The position numbers and the translations under genes are program-made. Below, piece by piece: positions 43,431-53,963 of a DNA stretch of 64,000 nucleotides. Under the pieces are notes generated by a model. It had not been told where the DNA came from and did no database searches. It worked only from the letters and a program-made list of their open reading frames with translations. The number at the start of each line of letters is the position of its first letter. Positions within the stretch are counted from its first letter, which is position 1. The stretch lies in NCBI GenBank assembly GCA_944346885.1, contig CALVMR010000016.1:61736-125735 (forward strand), written 5' to 3'. Source of the DNA: an uncultured Clostridia bacterium (lineage in GTDB: Bacteria > Bacillota > Clostridia > Christensenellales > Borkfalkiaceae).

Positions 43431-45659
43431 TTATTTTTTGCCCGCGTTGAAATTGATCAGGCACCCGCTGAGGATGATGCGCTTTTCGTCTGCCGTGAGC
43501 GGGTCCATCCGCAATTCGATCTCTTTGACCGTACCGTGTGAAATAAGCCGCGCGGGGAAAGATACGGCGCCTTCTTCAAGCAAACGGGCAACGTTTTCGA
43601 TGTAGATATAATCCCCCGTTTTGAGTTTGAGCTTGTCGGCAAGCAGCGGCAGCATGCCCCAGTTGATGAGGTTGCTGCGGTAACGCTTGGTCGCGTATTC
43701 CTGCGCAATGTTTGCAACGCCGCCCAAAACGCGCTGGCAGGAAGCCGCCTGCTCGCGCGCGGAACCGTCTCCGGGTTTGACCGCCGCAACAAAACTGCCG
43801 TAGATCGTGCCCTCCGCGGGAACGATGCCCGCAAGGTCCTTTAAAACGTGTTCGGGGAGCGCGCCCATTTCCCGCCGCGCGCCCTCGTCCGCCTTGATCG
43901 CCTTTGCCTTGCCGACGTAGGCGGGATCTTTGCGCGAAAGCGCAAACTCCGCCAGCTTCATGGGGTTGGAGCGGTACGAAGAGGTCTCTCCGGAGGGGAT
44001 CAGCTCGTCGGTGGTCGTAACGGGGTCGGTGATGACGCTTGCCGCCCGCATCAAAAGATGCTTGCCCATCGGGATCATCTCCGGCCAGTCTGCAATGTTG
44101 GGGCCGTATTTGAGCGGCTCTTCCCGCATGCCCTTTCCCGCGCCGTGATAGACGCGGTTTTTGTAGATTTCGGCGTCGAAGAAGTATTTTTTGACTTTTT
44201 TGGCGTAAGAGACCTCGGTCGCGGGCGTTAAAATGCCGCCGTTTGCCGCGGTCGCCGCAATGGAACGCGCATCCATGAGCGCAACGGAGGCAAGCTGTCC
44301 CTGCGCGGGCTTGCTGCCCTCGCGGCTTTCAAAATTGCGCGTGGTGTGGCGGATGGAGAGCCCGTTGTTGGCGGGCACGTCTCCCGCGCCGAAGCAAGGG
44401 CCGCAGAACGCCGTTTTGATGACGGCGCCCGCATCCATCAGCCCGCCGACGTACCCGTTGTCCACCAGCGCTTTGTATACGGGCTGGCTGGAAGGGTAAA
44501 TGCTCAGCGAAAATTCGCCGCAGCCCGTCGATCTTCCTTTCAAAATTTCGTACGCTTCGGCAATGTTTTCGTACATGCCGCCCGCACATCCCGCAATGAT
44601 CCCTTGGTCGATGCGGATGCCCTCCGGCGTGATCTTATCCGTCAGCGTAAATTTATCGTCGCCGCGCAGCTTCCTGCCCGCCGCCTCCGCCTCTTCGAGG
44701 ATCTCCTTCGGATGCGCGATGAGTTCGCGCAGCGTAAAGGCGTTGCTCGGATGGAAGGGCAGCGCGATCATCGGCTCGATGGTGCTCAAATTGACGGTGA
44801 TGCCGCAATCGTAGTAAGCGGGGTCGGAAGGATGCATCTCTTTGAAATCCTTCTCCCTGCCGTGCGTTTTGTAGTACTCCCGCGTCTTTTCGTCCGTCTC
44901 CCAAACGGAGGAGAGGCAAGCCGTTTCGGTGGTCATCACGTCGATGCCGTTGCGGTAATCCATGGAAAGGTTTTTGATGCCCGGCCCGACAAATTCCAAA
45001 ATTTTATTTTTGACGAACCCGTTTTTGAACACGGCGCCGCAGAGGGCGATCGCCACGTCCTGCGGGCCCACCCCCTTTTTGAGGTTGCCGCGCAGATACA
45101 CCGCCACGATCTCCGGGCGCTTTACGTCGTACGTTTTGTTGAGGATCTGTTTCACCAGTTCGGGTCCGCCTTCGCCGACGGCAAGCGTGCCGAGCGCGCC
45201 GTAGCGGGTGTGCGAATCGCTGCCGAGGATCATGCGCCCGCACTTTGCCTCCACCTCGCGCATGTACTGGTGGATGACCGCAATGTGCGGCGGCACGAAG
45301 TCCGCCCCGTATTTGCGGGCAGCGGAAAGCCCGAACACATGGTCGTCCTCGTTGATGGTGCCGCCCACCGCGCAGAGCGAATTGTGGCAGTTGGTGAGCA
45401 CATACGGAAGCGGAAACTCCTGCAACCCGCTCGCCTTTGCCGTTTGGATAATGCCGACATACGTGATATCGTGCGAGGCAATGGCGTCGAATTTCAGTTT
45501 CAGGTTCTCTTCGTCGCCGCGGTTGTGCGCTTTGAGCACGGCGTACGCCATGGTGCCTTTGCGCGCCTCTTCCCGTTCGGCGGAGGTTTTGAACGCCTGG
45601 TTTTCTTTGACAAGCGTGCCGTTCATGTAATAACAGCCGCTGCGGATGAGTTTGATCAT
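43431..45659 (-). CDS. Aconitase-superfamily hydratase (YbhJ-like)
   Basis: The 742-residue protein has the aconitase fold with SDSHT (147-151), AFCGPCFGAGDVPANNG carrying two cluster cysteines (about 418-434) and RHTTRNFESREGS. A further Cys in TTETACLSS is a candidate third ligand. It resembles the YbhJ-type putative hydratases rather than AcnA or AcnB, and substrate specificity is not known. It has a perfect-consensus promoter, the strongest in this window, and is followed by the macrodomain gene. Confidence 0.8.
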   Translation of the reverse strand: MIKLIRSGCYYMNGTLVKENQAFKTSAEREEARKGTMAYAVLKAHNRGDEENLKLKFDAIASHDITYVGIIQTAKASGLQEFPLPYVLTNCHNSLCAVGGTINEDDHVFGLSAARKYGADFVPPHIAVIHQYMREVEAKCGRMILGSDSHTRYGALGTLAVGEGGPELVKQILNKTYDVKRPEIVAVYLRGNLKKGVGPQDVAIALCGAVFKNGFVKNKILEFVGPGIKNLSMDYRNGIDVMTTETACLSSVWETDEKTREYYKTHGREKDFKEMHPSDPAYYDCGITVNLSTIEPMIALPFHPSNAFTLRELIAHPKEILEEAEAAGRKLRGDDKFTLTDKITPEGIRIDQGIIAGCAGGMYENIAEAYEILKGRSTGCGEFSLSIYPSSQPVYKALVDNGYVGGLMDAGAVIKTAFCGPCFGAGDVPANNGLSIRHTTRNFESREGSKPAQGQLASVALMDARSIAATAANGGILTPATEVSYAKKVKKYFFDAEIYKNRVYHGAGKGMREEPLKYGPNIADWPEMIPMGKHLLMRAASVITDPVTTTDELIPSGETSSYRSNPMKLAEFALSRKDPAYVGKAKAIKADEGARREMGALPEHVLKDLAGIVPAEGTIYGSFVAAVKPGDGSAREQAASCQRVLGGVANIAQEYATKRYRSNLINWGMLPLLADKLKLKTGDYIYIENVARLLEEGAVSFPARLISHGTVKEIELRMDPLTADEKRIILSGCLINFNAGKK

Positions 45660-45697
45660 GCTCCACTCCCGTAAAATAAATTTGAACTATACATACC

Positions 45698-45726
45698 ATT
45701 ATAGTACCGCGGGCACGATTTGTCAA
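45698..45726 (-). promoter_or_regulatory. Perfect consensus promoter of the hydratase-macrodomain unit
   Basis: TTGACA (45721-45726) and TATAAT (45698-45703) on the minus strand with a 17-base spacer, about 39 bases before the hydratase start. The rest of 45727-45892 shows no gene that I can support. Confidence 0.9.
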
Positions 45727-45892
45727 ACAAACGGCGCAAACCGCAAAAAAACCGCATATCCGCGCCAAAAAGGCGATTGCCGCACCCGCGCCGAAAAGCG
45801 GTCCGCCGTACGCCGCGGCGCGGCGGGCAAAAGACAGAAAAAGCGGCGCACAAATGGAATAGGCGGCGGGCAAAACCGAAAAGACGGCGGCA

Positions 45893-45923
45893 AAAAAGAG
45901 AGCCGAACGGCGGCTCTCTTTTT
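45893..45923 (-). terminator. Terminator of the ATP synthase operon
   Basis: AAAAAGAGAGCCG (45893-45905) pairs with CGGCTCTCTTTTT (45911-45923), directly after the atpC stop. Confidence 0.9.
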
Positions 45924-45925
45924 GC

Positions 45926-46342
45926 TCATTTGTCTCCGTATTCGTGGTGCTTGACCCGCAACCGCGCGAACGCGCGCTGCAAGGCGATGCGGTTGAGGCG
46001 GTACTCCGCCGCGCTCCGGTTGCGGCGCACCATCTCTTCCGCGCGCTCTTTTGCCTCTTCGGCGCGGCGCTCGTCGATATCCTCCGGCCACTCCACCGCC
46101 TGCGAAAAGGCAATGGTCGCATCCGGGCGCACCTCGATAAAGCCCTCGCTCATGAACGCTTCCCTGCTCGTTCCGTCTGCCGTGATGGCGATCCTGCCCG
46201 GCTGGGTGGCGAACACCATGGGCTGATGCCCCGCCATGATCATGCAGTCTCCCCCAACCGCGGGGATCTGAATGCTCTCTACGTCGCCGCGGAAAAAAGT
46301 TTTTTCGGGCGTGATGATCTCCAAATAAAATTTGTTCGGCAT
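45926..46342 (-). CDS. atpC: ATP synthase epsilon subunit
   Basis: Epsilon is the rotor-stalk subunit that couples gamma to the c-ring and can inhibit ATP hydrolysis. The 138-residue protein has the N-terminal beta-sandwich (FYLEIITPEKTFFRGDVESI) and a C-terminal helical hairpin from about residue 88. It is the last gene of the atp operon. Confidence 0.95.
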   Translation of the reverse strand: MPNKFYLEIITPEKTFFRGDVESIQIPAVGGDCMIMAGHQPMVFATQPGRIAITADGTSREAFMSEGFIEVRPDATIAFSQAVEWPEDIDERRAEEAKERAEEMVRRNRSAAEYRLNRIALQRAFARLRVKHHEYGDK

Positions 46343-46354
46343 GGCACCCTCCGC

Positions 46355-47752
<1,398 letters not shown>

Positions 47753-48643
47753 CTACTCCTTTCTCTGCCCGCCCTGCGCGGCGCTCTCGCGGAAAAATTT
47801 GCCGGACGTAAGGTCGAGCAGTTCCGACGTGATCGCACCCTGCCGCAGGCGATTGTATTCGAGCCCCAGTGTGTCGAGCATTTTTTCCGCATTTTTGTTC
47901 GCGCTCGACATGGCGACCATGCGCGCGGCATGCTCGCTCGCCGCGGAATGGATGAGCGTCGTATAGATCATCCCGATCAGGTACTGCGGCACAAGCACGT
48001 CCAGCACCTCGTGCGGAGAAGGGTCGTAACAGAGATCGCCGCTGTACGTTGCGCGCACTTCTGCCTTGATATCCTTTTCTTCGATGGGCAAAAGTTTGAC
48101 GATCTCCGGCGCGTAATCGGAAGAAGAATGCATGTGCGTAAACACCACATACACCTCGTCCATGAGGTTTTTGTCGTACAAATCGAGGATATCGCGCACG
48201 ATGCCGCGCGCGTCGTGCAGCGTGGGGCTTGCCACCGCGTGCGTAAATTCGAGATCGACGGGCTGCCTTTTCGTTTCAAAAAAAGCGCGCGCCATCTGCC
48301 CGATGGTGATCACATAGTGCACGGGGTAGCGCTGCATGTGTTCCCATGCGAGCCCCAGCACGTTGTTATTGAAGGCGCCCGCCAGCCCCTTGTCTCCCGC
48401 GATGACGACGTACGCCGCCCGCCCGCCGCCGCGCGGAGTGGTGTACTTGTTGTGCACGTCTGCGCTGTGGCACAAGATATCCTTGACCGTAGCCCGCACG
48501 GAATCGAAATACAGCGCGCTGTACGCCTGTTTGTCCATCATCTTGCGCATCTTGGCAACGGAGATCAGCTCCATCGCCTTGGTGATCTGATGGGTATCCC
48601 CGATGCTGCGGATGCGGTGTTTGATCGCCGTGATGTCTGCCAT
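47753..48643 (-). CDS. atpG: ATP synthase gamma subunit
   Basis: Gamma is the central rotating shaft. The 296-residue protein has the N-terminal helix DITAIKHRIRSIGDTHQITKAM and the C-terminal helix ending in NRLRQGAITSELLDLTSG. It begins 3 bases after atpA. Confidence 0.96.
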   Translation of the reverse strand: MADITAIKHRIRSIGDTHQITKAMELISVAKMRKMMDKQAYSALYFDSVRATVKDILCHSADVHNKYTTPRGGGRAAYVVIAGDKGLAGAFNNNVLGLAWEHMQRYPVHYVITIGQMARAFFETKRQPVDLEFTHAVASPTLHDARGIVRDILDLYDKNLMDEVYVVFTHMHSSSDYAPEIVKLLPIEEKDIKAEVRATYSGDLCYDPSPHEVLDVLVPQYLIGMIYTTLIHSAASEHAARMVAMSSANKNAEKMLDTLGLEYNRLRQGAITSELLDLTSGKFFRESAAQGGQRKE

Positions 48644-48646
48644 GGG

Positions 48647-50203
48647 CTACGCCTCCGCCGCCTCGTTCGCTTCCGCATCCTCCCAATGCGCGCCCTCGTC
48701 CCCAACCGTGACGTTGCCGTACTGCTCCGCCGCGCGCAGGATCTTTTCGCGCAGTTCGTCCGAAACCTCTTCGGAAGGGTCGATCTGTTCCAACAAGTCG
48801 GCGCAGTTCGTGCGCAGATAGTCCAGCAGCCCCTCGTCGTAAGCCGTCATCTTTTTTTCGGGGATCTTATCCACGAGGTCGCTTCCGGAAACGAGCAGGA
48901 GCACGATCATCTCCCGCACCGAATAATTGAGATACTGCCGCTGTTTGAGGGTATCGGTCATCTTCATGCCGCGGGAAAGCGTTTTCTGCGTTTCGGCGTC
49001 GAGGTCGGAGCCGAACTGCATAAAGATGGCAAGCTCTCGGTACTGCGCCAAATTGACGCGCAGCTGCCCCGATATCCCGCGGATCGCCTTGCACTGCGCG
49101 CTGCCGCCCACGCGGGAGACGGATAAACCGACGTTGACCGCGGGGCGCACACCGCTGTTGAACAGCTCGCTTTCCAAATAGATCTGCCCGTCGGTGATGG
49201 AAATGACGTTGGTCGGGATGTACGCCGAAATATCGCCCGCGAGCGTTTCGACGATGGGAAGCGCCGTAAGAGAGCCGCCGCCCTTCTCTTCGGAGAGCTT
49301 TGCCGCGCGCTCCAACAAGCGCGAATGCAGGTAAAATACATCCCCAGGATAGGCTTCCCGCCCGGAGGGGCGCTTCAAAAGCAGGCTCAGCGTACGGTAC
49401 GCCACGGCGTGTTTGGAGAGATCGTCGTACACGATGAGCACGTCTTTGCCCTGATACATGAAGTATTCCGCCAGGGCGCAGCCGCTGTACGGCGCAAGGT
49501 ATTGCAGGGGCACGGCGTCGTTTGCGGTGGAACAGACCACGCAGGTATAATCCATCGCGCCGTGCTCGCGCAGAACGGAAACGATCTTTGCCAGCGACGA
49601 AGCCTTTTGCCCGATGGAGACGTAGATGCAGACGACGCCCTCTCCCTTTTGGTTGAGGATGGTATCCACGGCGATCGCCGTTTTCCCCGTTTGCCTGTCT
49701 CCGATGATGAGTTCACGCTGCCCCCTGCCGATGGGGATCATGCTGTCGATGGCAAGGATGCCCGTCTGCAACGGCTTGTTCACCTTTGCGCGGTCCATGA
49801 TGGCGGGCGCGGGGAACTCCACGGGGCGGAACGCGTTTCCGGAAAACGCGCCCATGCCGTCGAGCGGCTCGCCGAGCGGATCCACCACCCTGCCGAGCAG
49901 CTCCTCGCCCACGCGCATCTGCGCGGTCTCGCCCGTGGAATAGGCAAAGCTGCCGTATCCCACTTTGTCGTCTCCCGAAAAAAGAACGGCGCCAACGCTG
50001 TCCTCTTCCAGGTTGAGCGCCAACGCGCGGTAGCCGCCTTCGATTTCAAGAAGTTCGTTGTATTTTACATTCTGCAACCCGGAGATGCGCAGCACGCCGT
50101 CTCCCGAATAGAGCACCCTGCCGCACGCCCGCTTATCGGAGGAGAGATCTGCCCTCTCCACCCTTTTGCGCAGCCCTTTCCCGATTGCACTTACGTCGAT
50201 CAT
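48647..50203 (-). CDS. atpA: ATP synthase alpha subunit
   Basis: Alpha forms the regulatory nucleotide sites of the F1 hexamer. The 518-residue protein has Walker A GDRQTGKTAIAVD (about 168-180) and the VYDDLSKHAVAYR segment. The N-terminal helix, which normally binds the delta N-terminal domain, is still present (VSAIGKGLRKRVERA), although that delta domain is missing in this operon. A Glu/Ala-rich tail of about 20 residues extends the C-terminus. Confidence 0.97.
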   Translation of the reverse strand: MIDVSAIGKGLRKRVERADLSSDKRACGRVLYSGDGVLRISGLQNVKYNELLEIEGGYRALALNLEEDSVGAVLFSGDDKVGYGSFAYSTGETAQMRVGEELLGRVVDPLGEPLDGMGAFSGNAFRPVEFPAPAIMDRAKVNKPLQTGILAIDSMIPIGRGQRELIIGDRQTGKTAIAVDTILNQKGEGVVCIYVSIGQKASSLAKIVSVLREHGAMDYTCVVCSTANDAVPLQYLAPYSGCALAEYFMYQGKDVLIVYDDLSKHAVAYRTLSLLLKRPSGREAYPGDVFYLHSRLLERAAKLSEEKGGGSLTALPIVETLAGDISAYIPTNVISITDGQIYLESELFNSGVRPAVNVGLSVSRVGGSAQCKAIRGISGQLRVNLAQYRELAIFMQFGSDLDAETQKTLSRGMKMTDTLKQRQYLNYSVREMIVLLLVSGSDLVDKIPEKKMTAYDEGLLDYLRTNCADLLEQIDPSEEVSDELREKILRAAEQYGNVTVGDEGAHWEDAEANEAAEA

Positions 50204-50219
50204 AGTTGTTTCCTCGCTG

Positions 50220-50438
50220 CTATACCGACCGTTTGACCGATTCGAGCCGCCCCTTTACGGAACCGTCGTAAACGCGGTCTCCGATCGAAATGACGACTCC
50301 GCCGCCGATGGAAGGGTCGATCTCATACTCCGCACCGCCGCACCCGCGGGCACGAACAAATGCCTCGATCTTTTCCTTCGTCTCTTTATCCGCTTCCATC
50401 GAAAGGATCACTTTTGCCTTTACAGCCGCCTTGCGCAT
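50220..50438 (-). CDS. atpH: ATP synthase delta subunit, C-terminal domain only
   Basis: Delta (OSCP) normally has about 180 residues: an N-terminal helical domain that grips alpha and a C-terminal domain that grips the b stalk. This gene has only 72 codons and matches just the C-terminal domain (EIDPSIGGGVVISIGDRVYDGSV, then GRLESVKRS). It starts 1 base after the atpF stop, leaving no room for the missing part, and I see no frameshift remnant. It is intact and in operon order, so it is probably expressed. How the stator holds F1 is an open question. Confidence 0.85.
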   Translation of the reverse strand: MRKAAVKAKVILSMEADKETKEKIEAFVRARGCGGAEYEIDPSIGGGVVISIGDRVYDGSVKGRLESVKRSV

Positions 50439-50439
50439 G

Positions 50440-50982
50440 TCACTCTTTGCTCCACTCTTCCAAACACTTTTCGATCAGCGCCTTGTTGTCTTCCGGGGTC
50501 AGCTTCTTTTCGATGACCCTTTCGGCAACGGCGACGGAGACGTCTGCGATCTGCCGTTCGATATCCTTGCGCAATTTGCCGCGCTCCTCTTCCATTTCGC
50601 GCTGCGTCTGCCCGATGAGCGTTTTTGCCCGTTCGCGCGCTTCGGATACGATCTCGTCCGCCTTTTGGTTGGCGACCTTAACGGCGCTCTCGTGGATCGC
50701 CGCCGCCTCCTTTTTAGCTTCGGAGAGCACCTTTTCGCTGCTGTTTTTCATACGGCGGACTTCTTCGCTGAGGTCCTCGTTTTCCTTTTCGATCTTCTTC
50801 ACCTTTTCCTGCCGCTGCTTGATCATCTTTTTGACGGGGCGGAACAGCAGAAAGTACAGCCCGACCGTCAGCACGATCAGGTTGAACAAATGGAGAACGA
50901 TGCTCTCCCATGTGATACCGAGTCTGTCGAATATACTTCCGCCCTCCGCAAGCAGCTGTGCCGCGGCAATTCCGAAATTCAT
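50440..50982 (-). CDS. atpF: ATP synthase b subunit
   Basis: The b subunit is the peripheral stalk. The 180-residue product has one N-terminal membrane helix (about residues 27-48) followed by a long charged coiled coil to about residue 150 and a C-terminal segment that should bind delta. Length and layout are normal, and it is not fused to a delta domain. Confidence 0.94.
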   Translation of the reverse strand: MNFGIAAAQLLAEGGSIFDRLGITWESIVLHLFNLIVLTVGLYFLLFRPVKKMIKQRQEKVKKIEKENEDLSEEVRRMKNSSEKVLSEAKKEAAAIHESAVKVANQKADEIVSEARERAKTLIGQTQREMEEERGKLRKDIERQIADVSVAVAERVIEKKLTPEDNKALIEKCLEEWSKE

Positions 50983-51051
50983 TTTACACCTGCACCTATG
51001 AAAAACCCTCTCCGCGCCGCAAACCGCGTACGGCGCGCGGACCCGTTCTTC

Positions 51052-51303
51052 TTACAAAAACAAGATCAGAACGGCAACCAGCAAGCCGTAAATTGCCGTC
51101 GTTTCCGCGAACGCAAGCCCCAAAAGGAGCATGGTGCGGATCTTGCCGACCGCTTCGGGCTGGCGCGCGGTCGCTTCCACCGCCTTGCCCGTGGCAATGC
51201 CCATGCCGATGCCCGCGCCGAGACCGGTAAGCGCGGCGATGCCCGCGCCGATCAGCGCCACATCCGCTGCCAAAAATCCTGCCAAAGCCACCAAAAGTTC
51301 CAT
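51052..51303 (-). CDS. atpE: ATP synthase c subunit
   Basis: The c subunit forms the ion-carrying rotor ring. The 83-residue hairpin has [13 protein letters not shown] in helix 1 and the ion-binding [11 protein letters not shown] in helix 2 with Glu67, then Thr68, Thr69 and Tyr72. Na+-type rings usually have Gln in helix 1 and E-S/T-T-x-x-Y in helix 2; the Gln position is Met34 here while the helix 2 motif is kept. Ion choice is therefore ambiguous, with H+ more likely. Confidence 0.95.
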   Translation of the reverse strand: MELLVALAGFLAADVALIGAGIAALTGLGAGIGMGIATGKAVEATARQPEAVGKIRTMLLLGLAFAETTAIYGLLVAVLILFL

Positions 51304-51355
51304 TTTCGTTTACCTCCGTTTTGCGGAACGCCCAAACTCCCGCAGGGCTTCCCGC

Positions 51356-52150
51356 TCATTCCGCGGTGCTGCCCGCGCCCGCCTTGTTTTTCTTTTTTCG
51401 TCGCTGCTTTTTCGGGATCGGCTCGATCGCCTCCTGCACGAACGTAAGCGAGAGCGACGCAAACACATAGCTCTGTATAAACGCATGGAAGAGCGTAAAC
51501 AGCGGAGACAGGAGCGCGGGAAGGATCATCGGCAAACCGATGAACCAGATCTCCTGCACGCAGATATAGACCAGTTCCATGATGACCATGCCGCTCAGGA
51601 TGCTGCCGAACAGACGGAAGGTCATGGAAATAGGAACCGCCGCGTCGGTCAAAATATTGATGGGGTTACAATAATGTTTGAGCCGCCGCCCCTTGTTTTT
51701 GGCAAAACCGAGCGTATGGATGAAGAGGAAGGTACACCCCGCAAGGGCGATGCCCGCGGAAAGGTCGGCGATCGCAGGGTGCAGCCCCACGAGCTCTATG
51801 AGCACGCCGAAGCAGATGTATGCCGCCGCCCCCAGCGTGTACGGCCCCATCAGCCCGCCGTACTCCTCCGTCATCTCGTCCGCGCTCTTATCGAAAAAGC
51901 TCACCAGCCATTCGAGGAACATCTGCGGACCGGTCGGCGTCGTTTTCCAGCGGCGGATGACCGTCAGGCGCAAAACGAGCGCCGCAAGGAGAAGCAGCAC
52001 CACCACAACGAAGCCCGAAAACACGCTGTTGGTCAGCCAGTTCGTTCCGAAAATCGCCTCCGGGAAGATCTCATCCCTGAGTCCGCCGAAGTCGATATCG
52101 ACGTCCGTATCGAAGGCATTGCTCAAAAGCATCGACGCATTGCCGCCCAA
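51356..52150 (-). CDS. atpB: ATP synthase a subunit
   Basis: Subunit a provides the ion half-channels. The 264-residue protein has about six hydrophobic segments and the essential arginine in SMTFRLFGSILSGMV (about residue 181). I prefer the TTG at 52150 because GGGAGG lies 8 bases upstream; GTG 52159 would touch the ribosome site and ATG 52132 is an alternative. It is the first gene of atpBEFHAGDC; no atpI precedes it. Confidence 0.92.
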   Translation of the reverse strand: MGGNASMLLSNAFDTDVDIDFGGLRDEIFPEAIFGTNWLTNSVFSGFVVVVLLLLAALVLRLTVIRRWKTTPTGPQMFLEWLVSFFDKSADEMTEEYGGLMGPYTLGAAAYICFGVLIELVGLHPAIADLSAGIALAGCTFLFIHTLGFAKNKGRRLKHYCNPINILTDAAVPISMTFRLFGSILSGMVIMELVYICVQEIWFIGLPMILPALLSPLFTLFHAFIQSYVFASLSLTFVQEAIEPIPKKQRRKKKNKAGAGSTAE

Positions 52151-52182
52151 GGCACGCACCTCCCTTTCTCAAAATCAAAGTT

Positions 52183-52211
52183 ATTCTACTACTTTTCCAT
52201 GGTTTTTTCAA
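52183..52211 (-). promoter_or_regulatory. Promoter of the ATP synthase operon
   Basis: TTGAAA (52206-52211) and TAGAAT (52183-52188) on the minus strand, 17 bases apart, about 30 bases before the atpB start. Confidence 0.8.
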
Positions 52212-52419
52212 GCGAATCAAGGCGGAAATACAATAAAAAATTCCGGCGGCTTTTTTCGGAAAAATAAAATGTTTTGCCGCATAGAATAAAACGGCGCATA
52301 TCCCGCGCCGCGCAAACCGCGCCCGCACGGCGAAAAATCACGGGCAAACGCCGAAATTTCCGCCGCCCGCCCTTGCTTTTTGCCCGCGGATATGCTACAA
52401 TTTTGGCACGGAGGGCAGC

Positions 52420-52875
52420 ATGCGTACCTTTAAATTCCGATTCACTAAACTGATCATCCTGCTGCAAATCGCGGCGATGGTGCTTGCCGCGGGCGCATTG
52501 GCGTATACGGCGTACCGCATGGCGACCGTGGGATTCGGCGACGCCTCCCTCATCATCCAGTACATCGTACTCGTTTTGTTCGGCGTGCTGGCGCTGGTCA
52601 TCTTCGGCGCCATGCTGATCCGCTCCGCCTATACCGTGACCGAAAAGGAGATCGTGCTGCGCTTCGGCGTCATCAAAACGGTGTACAAGATCAAGGAGAT
52701 CGAATCCATCCGCCTCTTTACCAAGACCAACAAATTGGTGCTGTACTTCAAAAACGAAAAGTATACCGTGGTCTCCGTCAAACCCGAATGGTACAGCGAT
52801 TTTATCCGCGAAGTGCTCTCGCACAACCTCGGCATCCGCTACGATGTTTCCATCACCGACAAAAACGAGGACTGA
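52420..52875 (+). CDS. Membrane protein with PH-like domain
   Basis: The 151-residue protein has two membrane helices (about residues 11-33 and 45-67) followed by a PH-like beta domain (RSAYTVTEKEIVLRFGVIK...). Proteins of this type occur widely in Bacillota with no assigned function. It follows a TACAAT-like -10 box at about 52393, and AAGG-like sequence (GGAGGG) lies 8 bases before the ATG. Confidence 0.65.
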   Translation: MRTFKFRFTKLIILLQIAAMVLAAGALAYTAYRMATVGFGDASLIIQYIVLVLFGVLALVIFGAMLIRSAYTVTEKEIVLRFGVIKTVYKIKEIESIRLFTKTNKLVLYFKNEKYTVVSVKPEWYSDFIREVLSHNLGIRYDVSITDKNED

Positions 52876-52898
52876 CGCAAACGGCACGGCTTACCAAA

Positions 52899-52934
52899 GA
52901 GCGGCTCCCCCGCCGAAGGGGAGCCGCTCCTTTT
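52899..52934 (+). terminator. Terminator after the PH-like membrane protein gene
   Basis: A 12-base perfect stem (52899-52910 with 52918-52929) followed by CTTTTCT, between convergent genes. Confidence 0.85.
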
Positions 52935-52980
52935 CTAAGTATATTATAAACAGATCGTAAACGCGTATGCAAAGCGCTCG

Positions 52981-53931
52981 CTATACCGGCGCAACCACCC
53001 CGCACAGAAGCATCAGCACGGGGATGGTGACGATGCAGAGCACCGTCGTCATGAGCGTGACGCAGGCTGCCGTTTCGCTGTCGCCCTCGTAGCGCTCGGC
53101 AAAGTTGAGCACGCTGGACGCCGTGGGCATGGCGGCGATGATGTACAGCGAGACGATCACGAACGCATCCAACGGCACGAGCAGATCGACCAAGACCAGC
53201 ACGCCGAGCGAGAGCAGCGGCGAAAGGATGAGCTTGACCGCCGCCGCAAGATACACCTTCCAATCGCAAAAGAGGGAGCGCAGCCGCACGTCTGCCAGCC
53301 GCACGCCCAATATGATCATCGAAAGCGGCAACGTCATTTCGCCTAGATAGGAAAAGACGGTCAAGACCTGTTCGGGCACCTTTACGCCGCAGAAAAAGAA
53401 GGGCAGCGCCGCGATCGTTGCGACCGTCGGCGGGTTGAGCACGATCTTCCAAGGGCGCACCGCCCCGCGCTCCCCCGTAACGGCGTAGACGCCGAGCGTC
53501 CAAGCCATCGCGTTGAACGCCACATTGAACACGACCGCATACAGCACAGGCTCTCCGTTTCCGGGGAAGAGCATCTGCATGACGGGGATGCCCATGAACC
53601 CGACGTTCCCCAGATAGGAAGAGGCGACGCACACCCGACGCGCGGGCAGCTCTCCCGCCCTGCAAAAGATGAGCTTTGCCGCAAAATAGACGAGCAGCTG
53701 CAACACGACCGCAAAGCCGAATATCCACGCAAAATTGACGAGCATGGAGGGCTGAAACGCGTTTTTCAGCAGCGAAGAGACCATCAGCGACGGCTGCGAA
53801 ACGTACAAAAGCAGCACCGCGAGCACCGCCGCCGCCCGCTCGCCGAACAGCTTTGCCTTGCGCAGCGCATACCCCGGCACCGCCAGCACAACGATGAGCA
53901 CTACGATCAAAAATGTTCCCAAAAAGTCCAT
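52981..53931 (-). CDS. AEC family transporter
   Basis: The 316-residue protein has about ten hydrophobic segments in two five-helix halves typical of the auxin efflux carrier/malate permease family. The central loop and GNVGFMGIPV motif (about residues 108-117) are characteristic. It probably moves a small organic anion across the membrane; the substrate is unknown. It has its own near-perfect promoter and appears monocistronic. Confidence 0.88.
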   Translation of the reverse strand: MDFLGTFLIVVLIVVLAVPGYALRKAKLFGERAAAVLAVLLLYVSQPSLMVSSLLKNAFQPSMLVNFAWIFGFAVVLQLLVYFAAKLIFCRAGELPARRVCVASSYLGNVGFMGIPVMQMLFPGNGEPVLYAVVFNVAFNAMAWTLGVYAVTGERGAVRPWKIVLNPPTVATIAALPFFFCGVKVPEQVLTVFSYLGEMTLPLSMIILGVRLADVRLRSLFCDWKVYLAAAVKLILSPLLSLGVLVLVDLLVPLDAFVIVSLYIIAAMPTASSVLNFAERYEGDSETAACVTLMTTVLCIVTIPVLMLLCGVVAPV

Positions 53932-53963
53932 GCGCGCATACCCTCTCTTTTTTTCCGCGCAAT

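Noticed and set aside
40251..43541. A 1,096-codon plus-strand frame across the ABC and macrodomain genes
   Set aside because: It is antisense to four well-supported genes and has no coherent protein features.
45727..45892. A gene in the spacer between the hydratase promoter and atpC
   Set aside because: Open frames here are Lys/Arg-rich, without ribosome sites or recognisable domains.
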